Below, piece after piece: positions 29,765 to 39,335 of a stretch of 64,000 bases of DNA. The translations under genes and the position numbers were made by a program. Numbering within the stretch: position 1 is the stretch's first letter; the number at the start of each line of letters is the position of its first letter. The stretch comes from Eretmocerus hayati (Eukaryota; Arthropoda; Insecta; Hymenoptera; Aphelinidae), in contig CM056742.1 in assembly GCA_029851415.1 (NCBI GenBank), positions 80,528,748 to 80,592,747 of the forward strand. The letters run 5' to 3'. Under the pieces are notes generated by a model. The model worked only from the letters and a program-made list of their open reading frames with translations. It had not been told where the DNA came from and ran no database searches.

Positions 29765-30907
29765 TCAAATCGCTTTCAGATCCGTCGCTTTGATCCAGCT
29801 GTTGAACTTTTCGGGCCAGCCAATCCACTTGACGAAAACTTGCTTCTTGGCACCGTGGCCCTTGCTACGTATGACGCGCTCAACGCGAAATTCCTTATCG
29901 GCTCCAAAACGTTCTTTCCCCACGAGAGCCAGCTCTTCATTGTAGAAAAAACCGTCAATCAGTGTACCGTCTAAGTCGTGCAGCTCGTATGTATGAATAC
30001 CTTGCCTGCAAGATACGCGCGCGATTTTAAAACACTCTTCCGAGAAATTCTTCTCGTAACCTTTCTCGAAGGTTCCTTTGGAGCGACTGATTCGCACAAG
30101 GTCACCGACACTGTATTTAGGCGTCACAGCTGTCTTCCTTTTCGTCTTCCAAAGTCGGCCTTGACGCGTGTTGAGGAGAGCTTCTTGCGCATTGAATCGA
30201 GTCACGTCCGCCGGTTTCATAGCCGTGATAGAGTGTTTTGTGTGATTGTATCCGTGTATGATTTTTTGTATGACGTCGATGTATCTTTGGGTATTGGCAT
30301 GAGTGAAGTAACGCCACACGCGTTCCTTGATCGTTTTTTGCACGCGCTCGACTATACTGCACTTGACATCAGGCGAACGGCTCGTCCTGAAGCGTATAGA
30401 ATGCCTCTCGAGTAACCTCTGCATCGGACTACCCGTGAATTCCGTGCCCTTGTCGGTCTGCAACAACACGGGTTTGCGCCCCCGAGCTCTCTCGAGGATC
30501 GTTTCGAACGCTTTAGCGACTACCCTGGTCGACTTTTCTTTGAGCGGTTCAACCCACACGTATTTGCTCAGTACATCGATGACGACGAGTAGATACGAGT
30601 ACCCGTCATTCGAGCCCTTCAGAGAAGTTAACTGACTAAGATCTGCCTCCCAGACATCGTCAATATTCGTAACGTTGTAATGTAATCGTGGGAATCGATG
30701 CCTGATGGGTCTGTGCAACGTGTACGAGTCCTGATTACTCAACCATGCGTATAATCGTTCTTTTTCACGGGTCTTTTCTTTCACGGGTCTTCCCTGAGCA
30801 TTGACGCGAATGAGATTCCGAGCACCAGCGTAGCCAGCTTCGTGACTCGGGTCGTAGTACTGAATCCCGTAATCGACGAGCTTCTCGCTATTCTTCGAGC
30901 GCGGCAT
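29765..30907 (-). CDS. INT: Retroviral-type integrase with C-terminal chromodomain
   Basis: The 380-codon product starts at the ATG at 30907 (MPRSKNSEKLVDYGIQYYD), preferred to an upstream start because it follows the previous gene by two bases. The rve core has Asp89 (WEADL), Asp152 (LLQTDKGTEF) and Glu187 (SIVERVQ), a D,D(about 35)E triad. A beta-barrel segment (YSVGDLVRISR) follows, and a chromodomain ends the protein (RVIRSKGHGAKKQVFVKWIGWPEKFNSW). It would insert the linear viral genome into host DNA, with the chromodomain possibly guiding to modified chromatin. All hallmark residues are present. Confidence 0.93.
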   Translation of the reverse strand: MPRSKNSEKLVDYGIQYYDPSHEAGYAGARNLIRVNAQGRPVKEKTREKERLYAWLSNQDSYTLHRPIRHRFPRLHYNVTNIDDVWEADLSQLTSLKGSNDGYSYLLVVIDVLSKYVWVEPLKEKSTRVVAKAFETILERARGRKPVLLQTDKGTEFTGSPMQRLLERHSIRFRTSRSPDVKCSIVERVQKTIKERVWRYFTHANTQRYIDVIQKIIHGYNHTKHSITAMKPADVTRFNAQEALLNTRQGRLWKTKRKTAVTPKYSVGDLVRISRSKGTFEKGYEKNFSEECFKIARVSCRQGIHTYELHDLDGTLIDGFFYNEELALVGKERFGADKEFRVERVIRSKGHGAKKQVFVKWIGWPEKFNSWIKATDLKAI

Positions 30908-30909
30908 AT

Positions 30910-31748
30910 TTAAATATTGAATTTCATCCACCTATTTTTCATGGCACGGTTTCGCGTCAGGAGTCGTGGACTCATGGGCTCGACCACTCTCAATTTCGCA
31001 CTAGGCTGGGGGGTCGAGCTGATCACGCCCTGCTGCTGTTGTTGTTGACGCTGGCGTTTTGGCGCTTTCCTCGTGGGCTCCGAGAGCCTCTTGGCTGTCT
31101 CAAGTACATCCAAGTTTCCGATAAGATTCACCGGTGTCCCGGATGTGCCGATAAACTGAGCAAACTCCAGTTGCCCGACAGGTAACTCACCTCTTCTTCC
31201 ACTCTTTTTTTCAGTACGTGCGCGAGCAATTCGACGATATTGGACTGTGGCACAACGCGACCATCGATAATAACATTACCTTTGTCGTTCCACTTTAATC
31301 GATCCGGTTCAGAGTTCAGCCAGTGTCTCAGCAAGGAACGAGCCTGCCCCGAGTGAGTCGGAGGCAGATTCTCAACTATCTCATCTTCAGTCAGTGGCAA
31401 AACGGTAGCTGCGCCCGTATTGTCACCGTCGACGTTATCGAGAGTCGAGAAGATTTCACTTTGCCTTTCTTTATCTTTGTAGTATAGGTAACGCCGGAGA
31501 ATTTGGAGATATTTTTTACACTTTCCTCGGTCATCGGTGATATCTTTCGAGTTCATGAGTGCAAACATCTCGGAATCCAGTCGAGATGATACGTCCGCAC
31601 CGCCGAGCGTCTGCATGGATTCACGCGCGCCATTTTCCGGAGCTTTAGCAGTAGAGATCGCTGACACGGCTGTCGCAGTCGGCACGCTTATCTGTAACCT
31701 TGAGAGCGTGTCTTCGGGCACGATAACCATTCGCCGCGCATGATTCAT
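30910..31748 (-). pseudogene. Conserved Maverick protein upstream of integrase, frameshifted
   Basis: A 206-codon frame from the ATG at 31748 loses its family-like reading near 31165, and the expected continuation lies in the -1 frame, ending at 30910. The first part has a Ser/Ala-rich N-terminus, a charged helix (KKYLQILRRYLYYKDKERQ) and LKWNDKGNVIIDGRVVPQSNIVELL. The second part has an NLIGNLDVLETAKR segment and a Gln-rich stretch. I recall a single gene of this kind in insect Mavericks. The break is one missing base. No canonical slippery heptamer is seen, so decay is more likely than programmed shifting. The start overlaps the upstream stop (ATGA). Confidence 0.6.
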
Positions 31749-32164
31749 GACGACGACGACGACTGCTTATCCGAGAATATTTTCGATAAAAGCGCCTCTA
31801 GCACAGGCGCGAGAAGTATGGGTAAGAAGGAGCCACCACTTTGTATGATGACCCGTTTCTTACCCGTCCACGAGGTAGAAGCCGACGGTGTGCCGGGTGA
31901 CGGCTCACGCGCGAGTTTCCGCAAAACAGACTTGTGTCGACGCAGACGTTTGCCTTGATTATCCTTGAGATCTATAACACCCTGTAAAACGTTCAGGGCG
32001 CACTCGCATATACTCTTTATCAATTTTTTATCGGCTGTCCGTATAAGAGCGAGTCTTTGCTGCTGATTGGCGTGACACAGAGCGTTAAGCAGAGCGATTT
32101 GCTTCACGGAGAAAGGTCTTGTCGAGGAGTTCTTGTTGCTATCACGCGATGCTTCCGAAGCCAT
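31745..32164 (-). CDS. Small Maverick protein with hydrophobic C-terminal segment
   Basis: The product is 139 residues from an ATG. A helical middle (HANQQQRLALIRTADKKLIK, SICECALNVLQGVIDL) is followed by a strongly basic segment (RLRRHKSVLRKLA). Then comes KKRVIIQSGGSFLPILLAPVLEALL, a hydrophobic or amphipathic stretch of the kind seen in a recurrent Maverick small protein. Such proteins may be membrane-active minor capsid components, but this is inference. Its TGA overlaps the next gene's ATG by four bases (31745-31748). Confidence 0.65.
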   Translation of the reverse strand: MASEASRDSNKNSSTRPFSVKQIALLNALCHANQQQRLALIRTADKKLIKSICECALNVLQGVIDLKDNQGKRLRRHKSVLRKLAREPSPGTPSASTSWTGKKRVIIQSGGSFLPILLAPVLEALLSKIFSDKQSSSSS

Positions 32165-32215
32165 GGTCGCGTTGGAACTGTCAGTCCTTCACGACGAATC
32201 GCCGTATTTCTACAT

Positions 32216-32878
32216 TCAGGTAGCGCGCGCACGCTTTTTAGGTAGGTAAACGTATTGCGGGACATCGTCGGGGAAGATGCACGCGCGAATACGGAAATCT
32301 TCCGGTGTTTCCTGATGCAAATCGAATAGCAGATAGCCGTGGGGTCGACTGCAGGCATCCGTGTATGCTTCTACGATGAATTTAGGGTCCTCGGGATGAA
32401 TTTGACGAGCTAGATACCGGATTTGAGAGCGATCTCGAGGGTTCTTGAACATTACGAGGTAGCCCGTATTGAGCGATAGATCGCGCTGATTCGAACCTTT
32501 GTAAAAGATATTCTGAGTGATGTAGATGACGCTCATACTCCGGTGGTGCGAGATTTTCGTGAATAGATCGAGCACGACGTTGCCGCTCGATTCGCGCATC
32601 AAGTCGTCGAGAATCACAAGTTTAGCCGTGTCATTGTCGGTGGAATAGTCCTCGGGCTGGGGTAGACCCTCGTGAAATTCGATGCTCCTACCTCTTCCGA
32701 GTACAAACTTGGATCTATAGGCGTCTTGCCATTCGGTGAAGTAGAACAATACGCGTTGAATATCCGTATTTACCATTAGAGGGAGCTGCGCAAGGAACCG
32801 TTGGACCCATACCGTCTTTCCGCTCTTCGTGGGGCCCCCGATCATACAAGTAAAAGGATGGACCCATCTGACGTCCAT
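32216..32878 (-). CDS. A32/FtsK-type genome-packaging ATPase
   Basis: The product is 220 residues from the ATG at 32878; an upstream in-frame extension to 32902 would need GTG. Walker A is GGPTKSGKT (residues about 14-22) and Walker B is LVILDDLM (about 86-93), followed by the sensor-like YITQN. This arrangement and length match the packaging ATPases of Mavericks, adintoviruses and large DNA viruses (A32-like), which drive genome entry into empty capsids. It is the first gene of the minus-strand run. The C-terminal tail is basic (LPKKRARAT). Confidence 0.88.
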   Translation of the reverse strand: MDVRWVHPFTCMIGGPTKSGKTVWVQRFLAQLPLMVNTDIQRVLFYFTEWQDAYRSKFVLGRGRSIEFHEGLPQPEDYSTDNDTAKLVILDDLMRESSGNVVLDLFTKISHHRSMSVIYITQNIFYKGSNQRDLSLNTGYLVMFKNPRDRSQIRYLARQIHPEDPKFIVEAYTDACSRPHGYLLFDLHQETPEDFRIRACIFPDDVPQYVYLPKKRARAT

Positions 32879-32902
32879 GACAGGGACTACGCACTCGCGC
32901 AC

Positions 32903-33588
32903 GCACGATAAGGGAAGACAGATACCCGCGCGAATACAGCCGGATTCCCGGACGCTGTACGTGTCCCCCGCTGCGGGACGGCGGCGGCGGCGGCGGCGTT
33001 GGTGAGCGGCACGTAACTCACCAGCTCATAGAGTGCCGCTCACAAGCTTACCATTGCGGTGATGAGCTCTTCCCCCTCCTCCCGCCGTGTGGCGGGGAGT
33101 ATCAGCTCGTCCCCCGCCCTGGCCGCGGGTCTCAGCTGATTCTGGTGCGGTAGCTTTATCAGCTGCGAGCTCGATCGAGCCAATACCTGTGCATGAATAG
33201 ATTCGGATCCACAAAGAACAATGTATATTCGTGTTTTATTCCGTCTTTATTCATCGAATAATCTTCGATTACAATATGTTATACATGATCTTACATCTAG
33301 CCGTGTTCGTTTCCCGATCCAGCGATGTATCCGAAAGGCACAGATTTTGTCTTCGAAACATAACGACGTTTTTTCAGCACGACGCTACAAGTTTTCGTCT
33401 CATTCACCGAGACATTTGAAGCTGCCGCAGACCTTTCCCGACATCCCCAAATCGCCAATTGGCGTGTAGTTGGGCTGAGCTGCGGATAAATTGTAAATTT
33501 TCATCTATTTTGAAGGAGTTACTCACGTAGTTTTGGACTTTTGGCAGCTCCGAGAGCCAACAAAATGAAATAGAACCCTGCCCTACCT
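32903..33588. other. Non-coding right part of the Maverick-like block
   Basis: No gene is supported. The segment includes a GGC triplet repeat (about 32980-32999) and GC-rich sequence with near-repeats of GTGAGCGGCAC/GAGTGCCGCTCAC. An AT-rich stretch follows up to the PLE junction. A polymerase gene or a terminal repeat would be expected near here in a complete element, and neither is visible. Confidence 0.5.
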
Positions 33589-34143
33589 GTGCATTTTTTG
33601 GTGAATGAAAACTTTACAAAACCGCGGAAATCCAGGCTTTCAATCAATATAGGTCTCCCTTACATTGAGGGTTTTTATCAGAGAGTTTCTAAAAAACTGA
33701 GGGATCTTCTTGTAAGATTATTTCCGAAAATCAAGAATAATTTGGGTGATATGATAAAAAGGGGAAAGGATAGGACAAGTATAGGCGATCAGACGAATGT
33801 AGTGTATAAATTAAAATGCAATGATTGCAATGCCGCATATGTGGGGGAAACAAAAAGAGATTTGAGAACTAGAATTAATGAACATGAGTCAAGAAGTTTA
33901 AAGATGGATGAAAACTATGTTGTAAATGATCATATGAGAAGTCGAGGTCATACTTTTGATTTTGCTAACCCCAAAATTTTAGACCATGAACATAATTGGT
34001 ATAAAAGATTAGTTTCAGGAATGGTTCACATAAGATTGGAAGAGCACCCTATAAATAAAAAAGATGACACTAGAAACTTACACCACATTTACGCACCACT
34101 TCTAAGACAAGTGAAAAAGAACGAATATCGTGATGCTTGTTGA
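33589..34143 (+). pseudogene. PLE C-terminal GIY-YIG endonuclease
   Basis: The reading has the linker INIGLPYIEGFYQRVSKKL, then a GIY-YIG nuclease: VVYKLKCNDCNAAYVGETKRDLRTRINEH. A CxxC pair precedes the 'YVG' strand, with Arg at the catalytic position. Later come His/Glu-containing segments (NDHMRSRGHTFDF). PLEs use this domain to nick target DNA. It continues the same element as the RT fragment at 22025-23230. The frame has no proper ATG, as expected for the 3' part of an interrupted gene, and is itself unbroken to its stop. Confidence 0.88.
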
Positions 34144-34371
34144 AATTACCTTCTCACATGATCATATAGATTACTATTTATCAATGTGGACAACTTCACT
34201 GATGGATTGTTAGAGGTCGCTAGGTGTAAATCAATAGATCGATAGATCAGTATTGATGTCTGGCTAATCACCAGATGAACATAAAACAATCATTCAGTGT
34301 AATCAAAAATGTTTTGTTAAATCACTAAGTGTTAAATTCAAGAAAAGTGAATATTTGTGAAGAAAGAGTTC

Positions 34372-34847
34372 AGTTATATCAATAGTCAATATGAAAGTAA
34401 AATATTCCTTGCTAGAATACCACTCAATTTGTGTGAAAGTACATGGTATGATGTTCAAATTACTCGTTCAACTGAAAAACAGGTCCATTCTACAAATTCA
34501 TTATTCAAGTTCATAAAAATTTACAGGTAAACTGAGAGACAATTTGTGAAGAAACATGTGTAATTCATGACTACAGTCCGAAAAATGACTGTTTAAATAA
34601 CTTTTATGATATTTAACAGGTAATTGAAAGTGTATCATGAGTGTTAGAGAGTATATCTATATACACCGACACACACTTGATGCGTTTACGAATGTAAACA
34701 TACATATACATGTATATACTCCATCCAATATGTTTGACTGTTATGATATTGTATTTTAGACCTGAAGAAGGAGGCAAATCAGTCTTCGAAACGTCGTCGA
34801 ATTAAATGAAATCAACTGACTCGTTAAACAGCCGTTTTTTCATCCTA
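34372..34847 (+). repeat. PLE right direct terminal repeat (pseudo-LTR)
   Basis: This is a 476-base copy almost identical to 21518-21995, from AGTTATATCAATAGTC to CATCCTAT. It is followed at once by the right target duplication (34848-34860). It contains the CCTGAAGAAGG...TTCGAAACGTCG motif at about 34761. Confidence 0.93.
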
Positions 34848-34860
34848 TAAGATCAGGGAA
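34848..34860. repeat. Target-site duplication of the PLE (right)
   Basis: TAAGATCAGGGAA is identical to 20967-20979. LINE-2 coding sequence resumes immediately after it (GGCATCACTCGTCC). Confidence 0.93.
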
Positions 34861-35548
34861 GGCATCACTCGTCCGGGAGAAGAAGGACGACTAATTGCTG
34901 AATGGGCCAGAAGTTCCGGTCTGCGTCTCAACGCTGGCAGGACCAAGGCGATCTTCTTCAGCTCTGAGAGCGAGATCATTGATCTAAGAAGAATGGACTT
35001 GCCAGGGGTTGAGATCCCTATACGGATTGCGGTTTTCTAGGGCGTGTACCACCAGACCTCTCCGAATTCGCCTAGTCGAGTCATGGGTTCAACCGCACCT
35101 AGATTATTGCACAGTCGTGTACCTCGACGCCACGGACGAACAGCGACAATGGATACAGAGACTGAGCAATTCATGTGTGAGGTGCATTTTTGATCTTAGG
35201 AGAGACGAGCACATCACCCCGTTTAGGGAACGTCTAGGTTGGTTACGTATTGATTCGCGGAGAATGTACTTCGCAGCTCTGTTAATGCACAAGATCATGC
35301 ATTCAGGAGAGCCTGGCTACCTAGCTGCGATGTTCACCAGGTACCAATCTGAGCGTCCCGCACGGGGTGATGGAGAAGAGCAGGTCCTCAAGGTTCCCAG
35401 GATGAGACTTGAGTATGGAAGAAGATCTTCCCAGACGCAATGTGCTCACCTGTGGAATTTTCTCCCTTCGGGCATTCGGCAGCTCGGTAAAGTGACACAA
35501 TTCAAGGAGACATTGAAGAGCTTTCTGCTAACAAGACCTCCGCAGAAA
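34861..35548 (+). pseudogene. LINE-2 RT, C-terminal part
   Basis: Reading continues the RT from the YADD box: EGRLIAEWARSSGLRLNAGRTKAIFF. A stop follows near 35038, with a shift into the frame FSRACTTRPLRIRLVESWVQPHLDYCTVVYLD. The protein then runs through IQRLSNSCVRCIFDLRRDEHITPFRERLGWL to LTRPPQK. The last 130 residues match the fragment at 61709-62152 with few changes. The 3' UTR is replaced by a T-run starting the R1-clade copy D. Confidence 0.82.
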
Positions 35549-36027
35549 TTTTTTTTTTTTTTTAAGTGGAATATAAGGAAAATTCTAATGACAGGACATC
35601 CCTATTGGATGTCCCACCGGCAGACCATGAGCGCTTTCATTTTGCCCACCCGGTGGACCGGATGAGCATGAATTCAGCGCCCGTGTGCCCTGGGGGCTAA
35701 AATCTTCTGCTCTCAGCCCTACAGTGTTGGCAAGCCATCACTGCAGAGCTGGGGGCAGCTAACCACTATCTAACCAACCCACCCCGGAACTGTGTTAGCA
35801 TTCCTTCAGGGTGAGAGGCGTACCGCGCTCAGAATCGAGCGACTCTCTTTTCTCACGACCCGCTGGTGTTGTTGCTCCTTCTTCGATCTTTCCTTCTCTC
35901 CTTTCTCCGATCTTCTCTCTTCTTTCTTCTCTCTCCTTTCTTCTTCCTTCTCCCTTCTTTCCTCCCTCTTCAGTTCATTATATTCCTCCTGGAATAATAT
36001 GGACCTCTTCTGTTTGAATCGGCAGAC

Positions 36028-39000
36028 TCACTGTGATTCGCCTGCTTCGAGGCGCCTCACTTCCCTCTCTTTCTCCTCCTTACGTGTCATCACCAGCTTA
36101 ATGTATCCGGTGACTCTATCCCATGTCTCCTGGTTGCGGAGCAAGTACGGGACAAGGTTCTCAAGTGTTAGTTCAGCACCCAGCCATTCATCCAACTCCG
36201 CGCGCTCCCTTCGGGTGTCGTTGCACGTGAACATGGCGTGTCCAGCGTCATCCCAGAGGTCCCCGCATGACTGACATGCTGGGGATGTCCTCTTCTTGAA
36301 CCGGGTCAGGTAGGCACCGAAGCAACCGTGATCACTCAGTGCCTGCGTCGTCCAGTAGTCCATCTCTCCGTGGGTGCGCTACGCCCACTTGGCTACGTCA
36401 CGGATCAACCGGTGCGTCCATCTGCCATTCGCAAATGGCGAATCCCACTTAGTTTGCCACTGTTCGAGGGTGGTCTCCTTCTTGTTGTCGTGGATGATCT
36501 CCTTCATTGTCGGAGTCAGCACTCGTTCGGCTCCGATCACTTTCTGGCGGTCCGAGATCCTCACTCGCTCCGCGACGAGCAAGTGGATGGGCGGAGTACT
36601 CGCCAATACGTAAGCCGCATCTCCTGACACCGTGCAGTAGGCACGGATACTCCGCAGGGCCGCTCCCCGGTGGACAGGCCCCATTCTCTTCTCGATGATG
36701 GTCTTCTCTACTCTCTTTCCCCACACGGGTGCACCGCACAGCATGATGGATGTCGTGACGGTGTTGAGATGTTCGCGCCTTTTCCCCTTGGGTCCTCCGA
36801 TATTCGGCATAAGCCGCTGGAGCGCCGCACCGACCCTGCTCGCCTTCTGGGCGGCTTCCTGGATGTGCTTCTTGAACGACCACTTGTCGTCGAGCCATAC
36901 ATCGAGGTATTTCAGCTCTGTCTTCCGTGGGATCTCTTGCCCGTTGATATAAAGCCGGGGTAAGGCACACTCTCTACGCCTTGTGATCACGATTGCTTCG
37001 CACTTCTTGACAGCGAGCTCCAGAAGCCTGCTGATCATCCACTCGTAGACTCGGGCCAGCGCTTCGTTCGCGCGTCTACCCAAGAGTTCTTCGTTGTTGG
37101 CCCATACTATGAGTCCCGCGTCGTCCGCGAAATCCACAATTATCACTCCTCCTGGCAGTTCGATAGACAGTAAGCTGTCGTACTGGGTGTTCCAGTTGAA
37201 CGGCCCGGAAACCGATCCCTGTCCGATTCCGGCGGACAGTACCCGAAGATCTTGTCCTTCGTCGGTGTCGTACACGAGGGTCCTGTTCCGCAGGTAGTGA
37301 CTCGTGACGGCTAGTAGATAGGGGGGCACTTTACCTGCTTGGGATTGATAGACTTGGTCCCAGCTCGCGCAGTTGAACGCGTTCTCCATGTCCAACGCAA
37401 TGATGGCACAGAATCCTCCTCTTCCTTGGTATGGGTTCCCTACCGACGCTTGAACCGGTTTTTGGACCTCCTCGATCGCGTGCACAGTGCTCCGTCCCTT
37501 CCGGAACCCGAACTGCATTTGTGATAGCCCACCGCCTTCTTCGTAGGCTTTCTCCACCCTGTTGAGCACCATCCTCTCGTACATTTTCCCGATATTGTCG
37601 AGCATGCTGAGAGGGCGTTGACCTCCTTGACCCTTAGGTATCAGGACCAGCTTCTGGCGTTCCCACTTGTCCGGGAAAGTTCCCGCGCTCAGACACATGT
37701 TGAAGAGGTCGAGGAGTAAGTCTAGCTTGTATTTGAAGACCAGTTTCAGAGCCTCGTTTGGAATGCCATCCAGGCCAGGGGCCTTGCCGTTTGGCAGCCT
37801 CTCCGCCGCTATGAGTAGCTCTTGCAAAGTGAAGAGCGGGATGGGATCGTCGCTCTTCGGAGGGAATGTGCCTCTAGGTTCTCCTGCTGGGAAGAGGGCT
37901 TCCACGATGCTGCGCAAGGTAGCTGCATCGGTCGGTGCTGGGTTGCCCCTCCGGGGTCGGACCTTGGACATAACCACGCGATATGGCGTACCCCACGGTT
38001 CTTCATTAACCATGTCGCACAATTCAACCCAGCACTTCTCTTCGCTCCTCCGGATGGCTAGAACGAGAGCCTTCTTCGCTTCCCTATACGCCCTGTCATC
38101 TCCGGCCAGTGATGGTCGTTTCAACTTCCTTGATCGCCACGCGGTTCTCCTTTTCTTTTTGCTCGTTCTTCGTAGAGCTTTCATCTCGTCGGTGATCCAG
38201 TATTCTGGTTTCCTCCAAAAGCATGATGTTGTCTCGCGAGGCATCGATGCGTCACAAGCTCTTGTGTTGATGGTCGTCACCATATCCACAGCCACGTCCG
38301 CGGTGATGTTCATCGGGAGATCTTCGGCTGTTTCTATCGATTCCCGGAATTTTCCCTCATCCAGCTTGCGTACCTGCCACCTCGTCGGTCGCGGTCTGCG
38401 TGTCGTCTGTCTTTGTCTGTCGGTCCTAAGCCGAAACCGAATATGTCGATGGTGGCTCAATGTTTCCGTGTCCAGGACCTCCCACGATGTCATTTGTCCC
38501 ATGAGCGACGGGCTTATGAACGTCAGGTCGAGGACCGATGACGAAACTCCCTTCCGGGACCGAGTGTCGTGCCGGTAATAGGTGATAACCCCCGTCTCGT
38601 TCGCGAGCACGAATCCTAATGCCTCCATGGCATCAGCGAGTATTACCCCCGTCTATCGCGCGGCCCCCCGCTCCAAGTCAGTTCCTTGGAGTTGGAATCC
38701 TCCACGATTATAACTGGGCCCCCCATTGCCTCACATCTTCTAGATCATGGAGCTCGTTTTCGAATTCGTGCGTCTGGAGCGACGGCGAATAGCAGCAACT
38801 GTAGACTGCTGTGCCCCGTATGGTCTTTCGAGCGAAATCGCGGCCACTAACAGCTGGTCCAGTCTCACGGATCGCAGGTTTCATGATCTGGATTACGGCG
38901 GTCCTCCAGTGATCGAATGTGGATCGAGAGAATTCGCGCTTCCGAGGCGGTTCGGAGATAATCAGAACATGGATCCCTCCTTCTTTGGCAACATCGTGTA

Positions 39001-39060
39001 GGAGATCGTCTACATCCCCGCTCTTTCTGAGGTTGGCTTGGATGAGGCTAGCCATCCCTT
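36028..39060 (-). pseudogene. R1-clade ORF2 (endonuclease-RT), interrupted
   Basis: Compared by eye with the intact ORF2 at 10390-13422, this copy has the same domain order. The endonuclease start is MASLIQANLRKS, the RT box reads FADD (in IVDFADDAGL), and the C-terminal CCHC finger is present. It carries an amber stop near 36377 (codon after DVAKWA) and frame changes between about 38628 and 38708, including a lost segment in the endonuclease GDFN region. Most remaining residues match copy B, so the two diverged fairly recently. It cannot make a full enzyme. Confidence 0.85.
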
Positions 39061-39335
39061 CCCTTCCTGCGTCTATATGTGGCTCTTGCCCTCTGGTACG
39101 CAGTGCAGTTGCTGGCCCCAGATCTGTGGTCAGATTTGGACCCGATCGCTGCACAGCTTAGGCATTTTGGTTTTTCCTTGCTAATCGCGGCAAGGTGCCC
39201 TAGTTCGCCGCATTGGAAGCAGAGTTTTGGTTTCCGTCCCTCTGACCTCGCTTAATTGCACCCCGAGGCCTTGTGGCCGTGCTCTAAGCAGTTATAGCTT
39301 CGTGGGATGCCACGCTTCTCGCGGATCCTGACTCA
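39061..39335 (-). pseudogene. R1-clade ORF1, C-terminal remnant
   Basis: This corresponds to 13423-13700 of the full copy: the end of the gag-like ORF1 with CCHC knuckles, here interrupted by substitutions and stops. Similarity ends where BEL integrase sequence begins (39336). Confidence 0.65.

Larger units (their letters stand above)
23231..33588 (-). mobile_element. Maverick/Polinton (adintovirus-like) element, no PolB seen
   Basis: The block holds adjacent minus-strand genes for an FtsK/A32-type packaging ATPase, chromodomain integrase, penton-like protein, basic core-like protein, major capsid protein and adenain-type protease, plus conserved small proteins. This set is diagnostic of Mavericks/Polintons and adintoviruses. 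The 10.4 kb length is short for the class (usually 15-20 kb), and I see no protein-primed DNA polymerase. I found no terminal inverted repeats and no target duplication at the two PLE junctions. The boundaries are therefore where PLE similarity stops and resumes, not proven element ends. Confidence 0.85.
20980..34847 (+). mobile_element. Penelope-like element with inverted/direct terminal repeats, interrupted internally
   Basis: The order is an inverted terminal-repeat copy (20980-21493), a 24-nt loop, a direct copy (21518-22031), an RT N-terminal fragment (22025-23230), about 10.4 kb of virus-like DNA, a GIY-YIG endonuclease (33589-34143) and a final direct repeat copy (34372-34847). This matches the pseudo-LTR layout known for PLEs, in which an extra inverted copy often sits at the left. 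A 13-bp duplication bounds the whole. The RT core with its catalytic Asp pair is missing, so this copy cannot move by itself. Confidence 0.9.
17363..35548 (+). mobile_element. LINE-2: CR1-like non-LTR retrotransposon, split by a 13.9 kb insertion
   Basis: ORF1, APE endonuclease and RT are recognisable at 17388-20966. The RT continues at 34861-35548 with the remaining C-terminal part. Between them lies the PLE with its internal Maverick block, flanked by TAAGATCAGGGAA on both sides. The body contains multiple stops and frameshifts. Its C-terminus matches the fragment at 61709-62152. The 3' UTR is missing: a T-run at 35549 marks the start of an R1-clade copy. Confidence 0.85.
35549..39335 (-). 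mobile_element. R1-clade LINE, broken copy (copy D)
   Basis: The T-run (35549-35563) is the poly-A tail on the minus strand. The adjacent 200 bases of 3' UTR differ from copies B and C, then similarity begins near 35770. ORF2 is nearly complete (36028-39053) and the 3' end of ORF1 follows, with zinc-knuckle remnants to about 39335. There BEL/Pao sequence starts abruptly. No target duplication is evident: the left neighbour is LINE-2 and the right neighbour is BEL, so a deletion or rearrangement is implied. Confidence 0.85.

Noticed and set aside
23231..33588. A hidden protein-primed DNA polymerase gene
   Set aside because: I looked for long frames and DTD/YxDTDS-type palm motifs on both strands and saw none; the gaps between genes are too short to hold it.
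20980..34847. Reading the 514-bp inverted arms as terminal inverted repeats of the Maverick
   Set aside because: Both arms lie on the left side and the copy on the right is in direct orientation; the target duplication and GIY-YIG/RT domains show they belong to the PLE.
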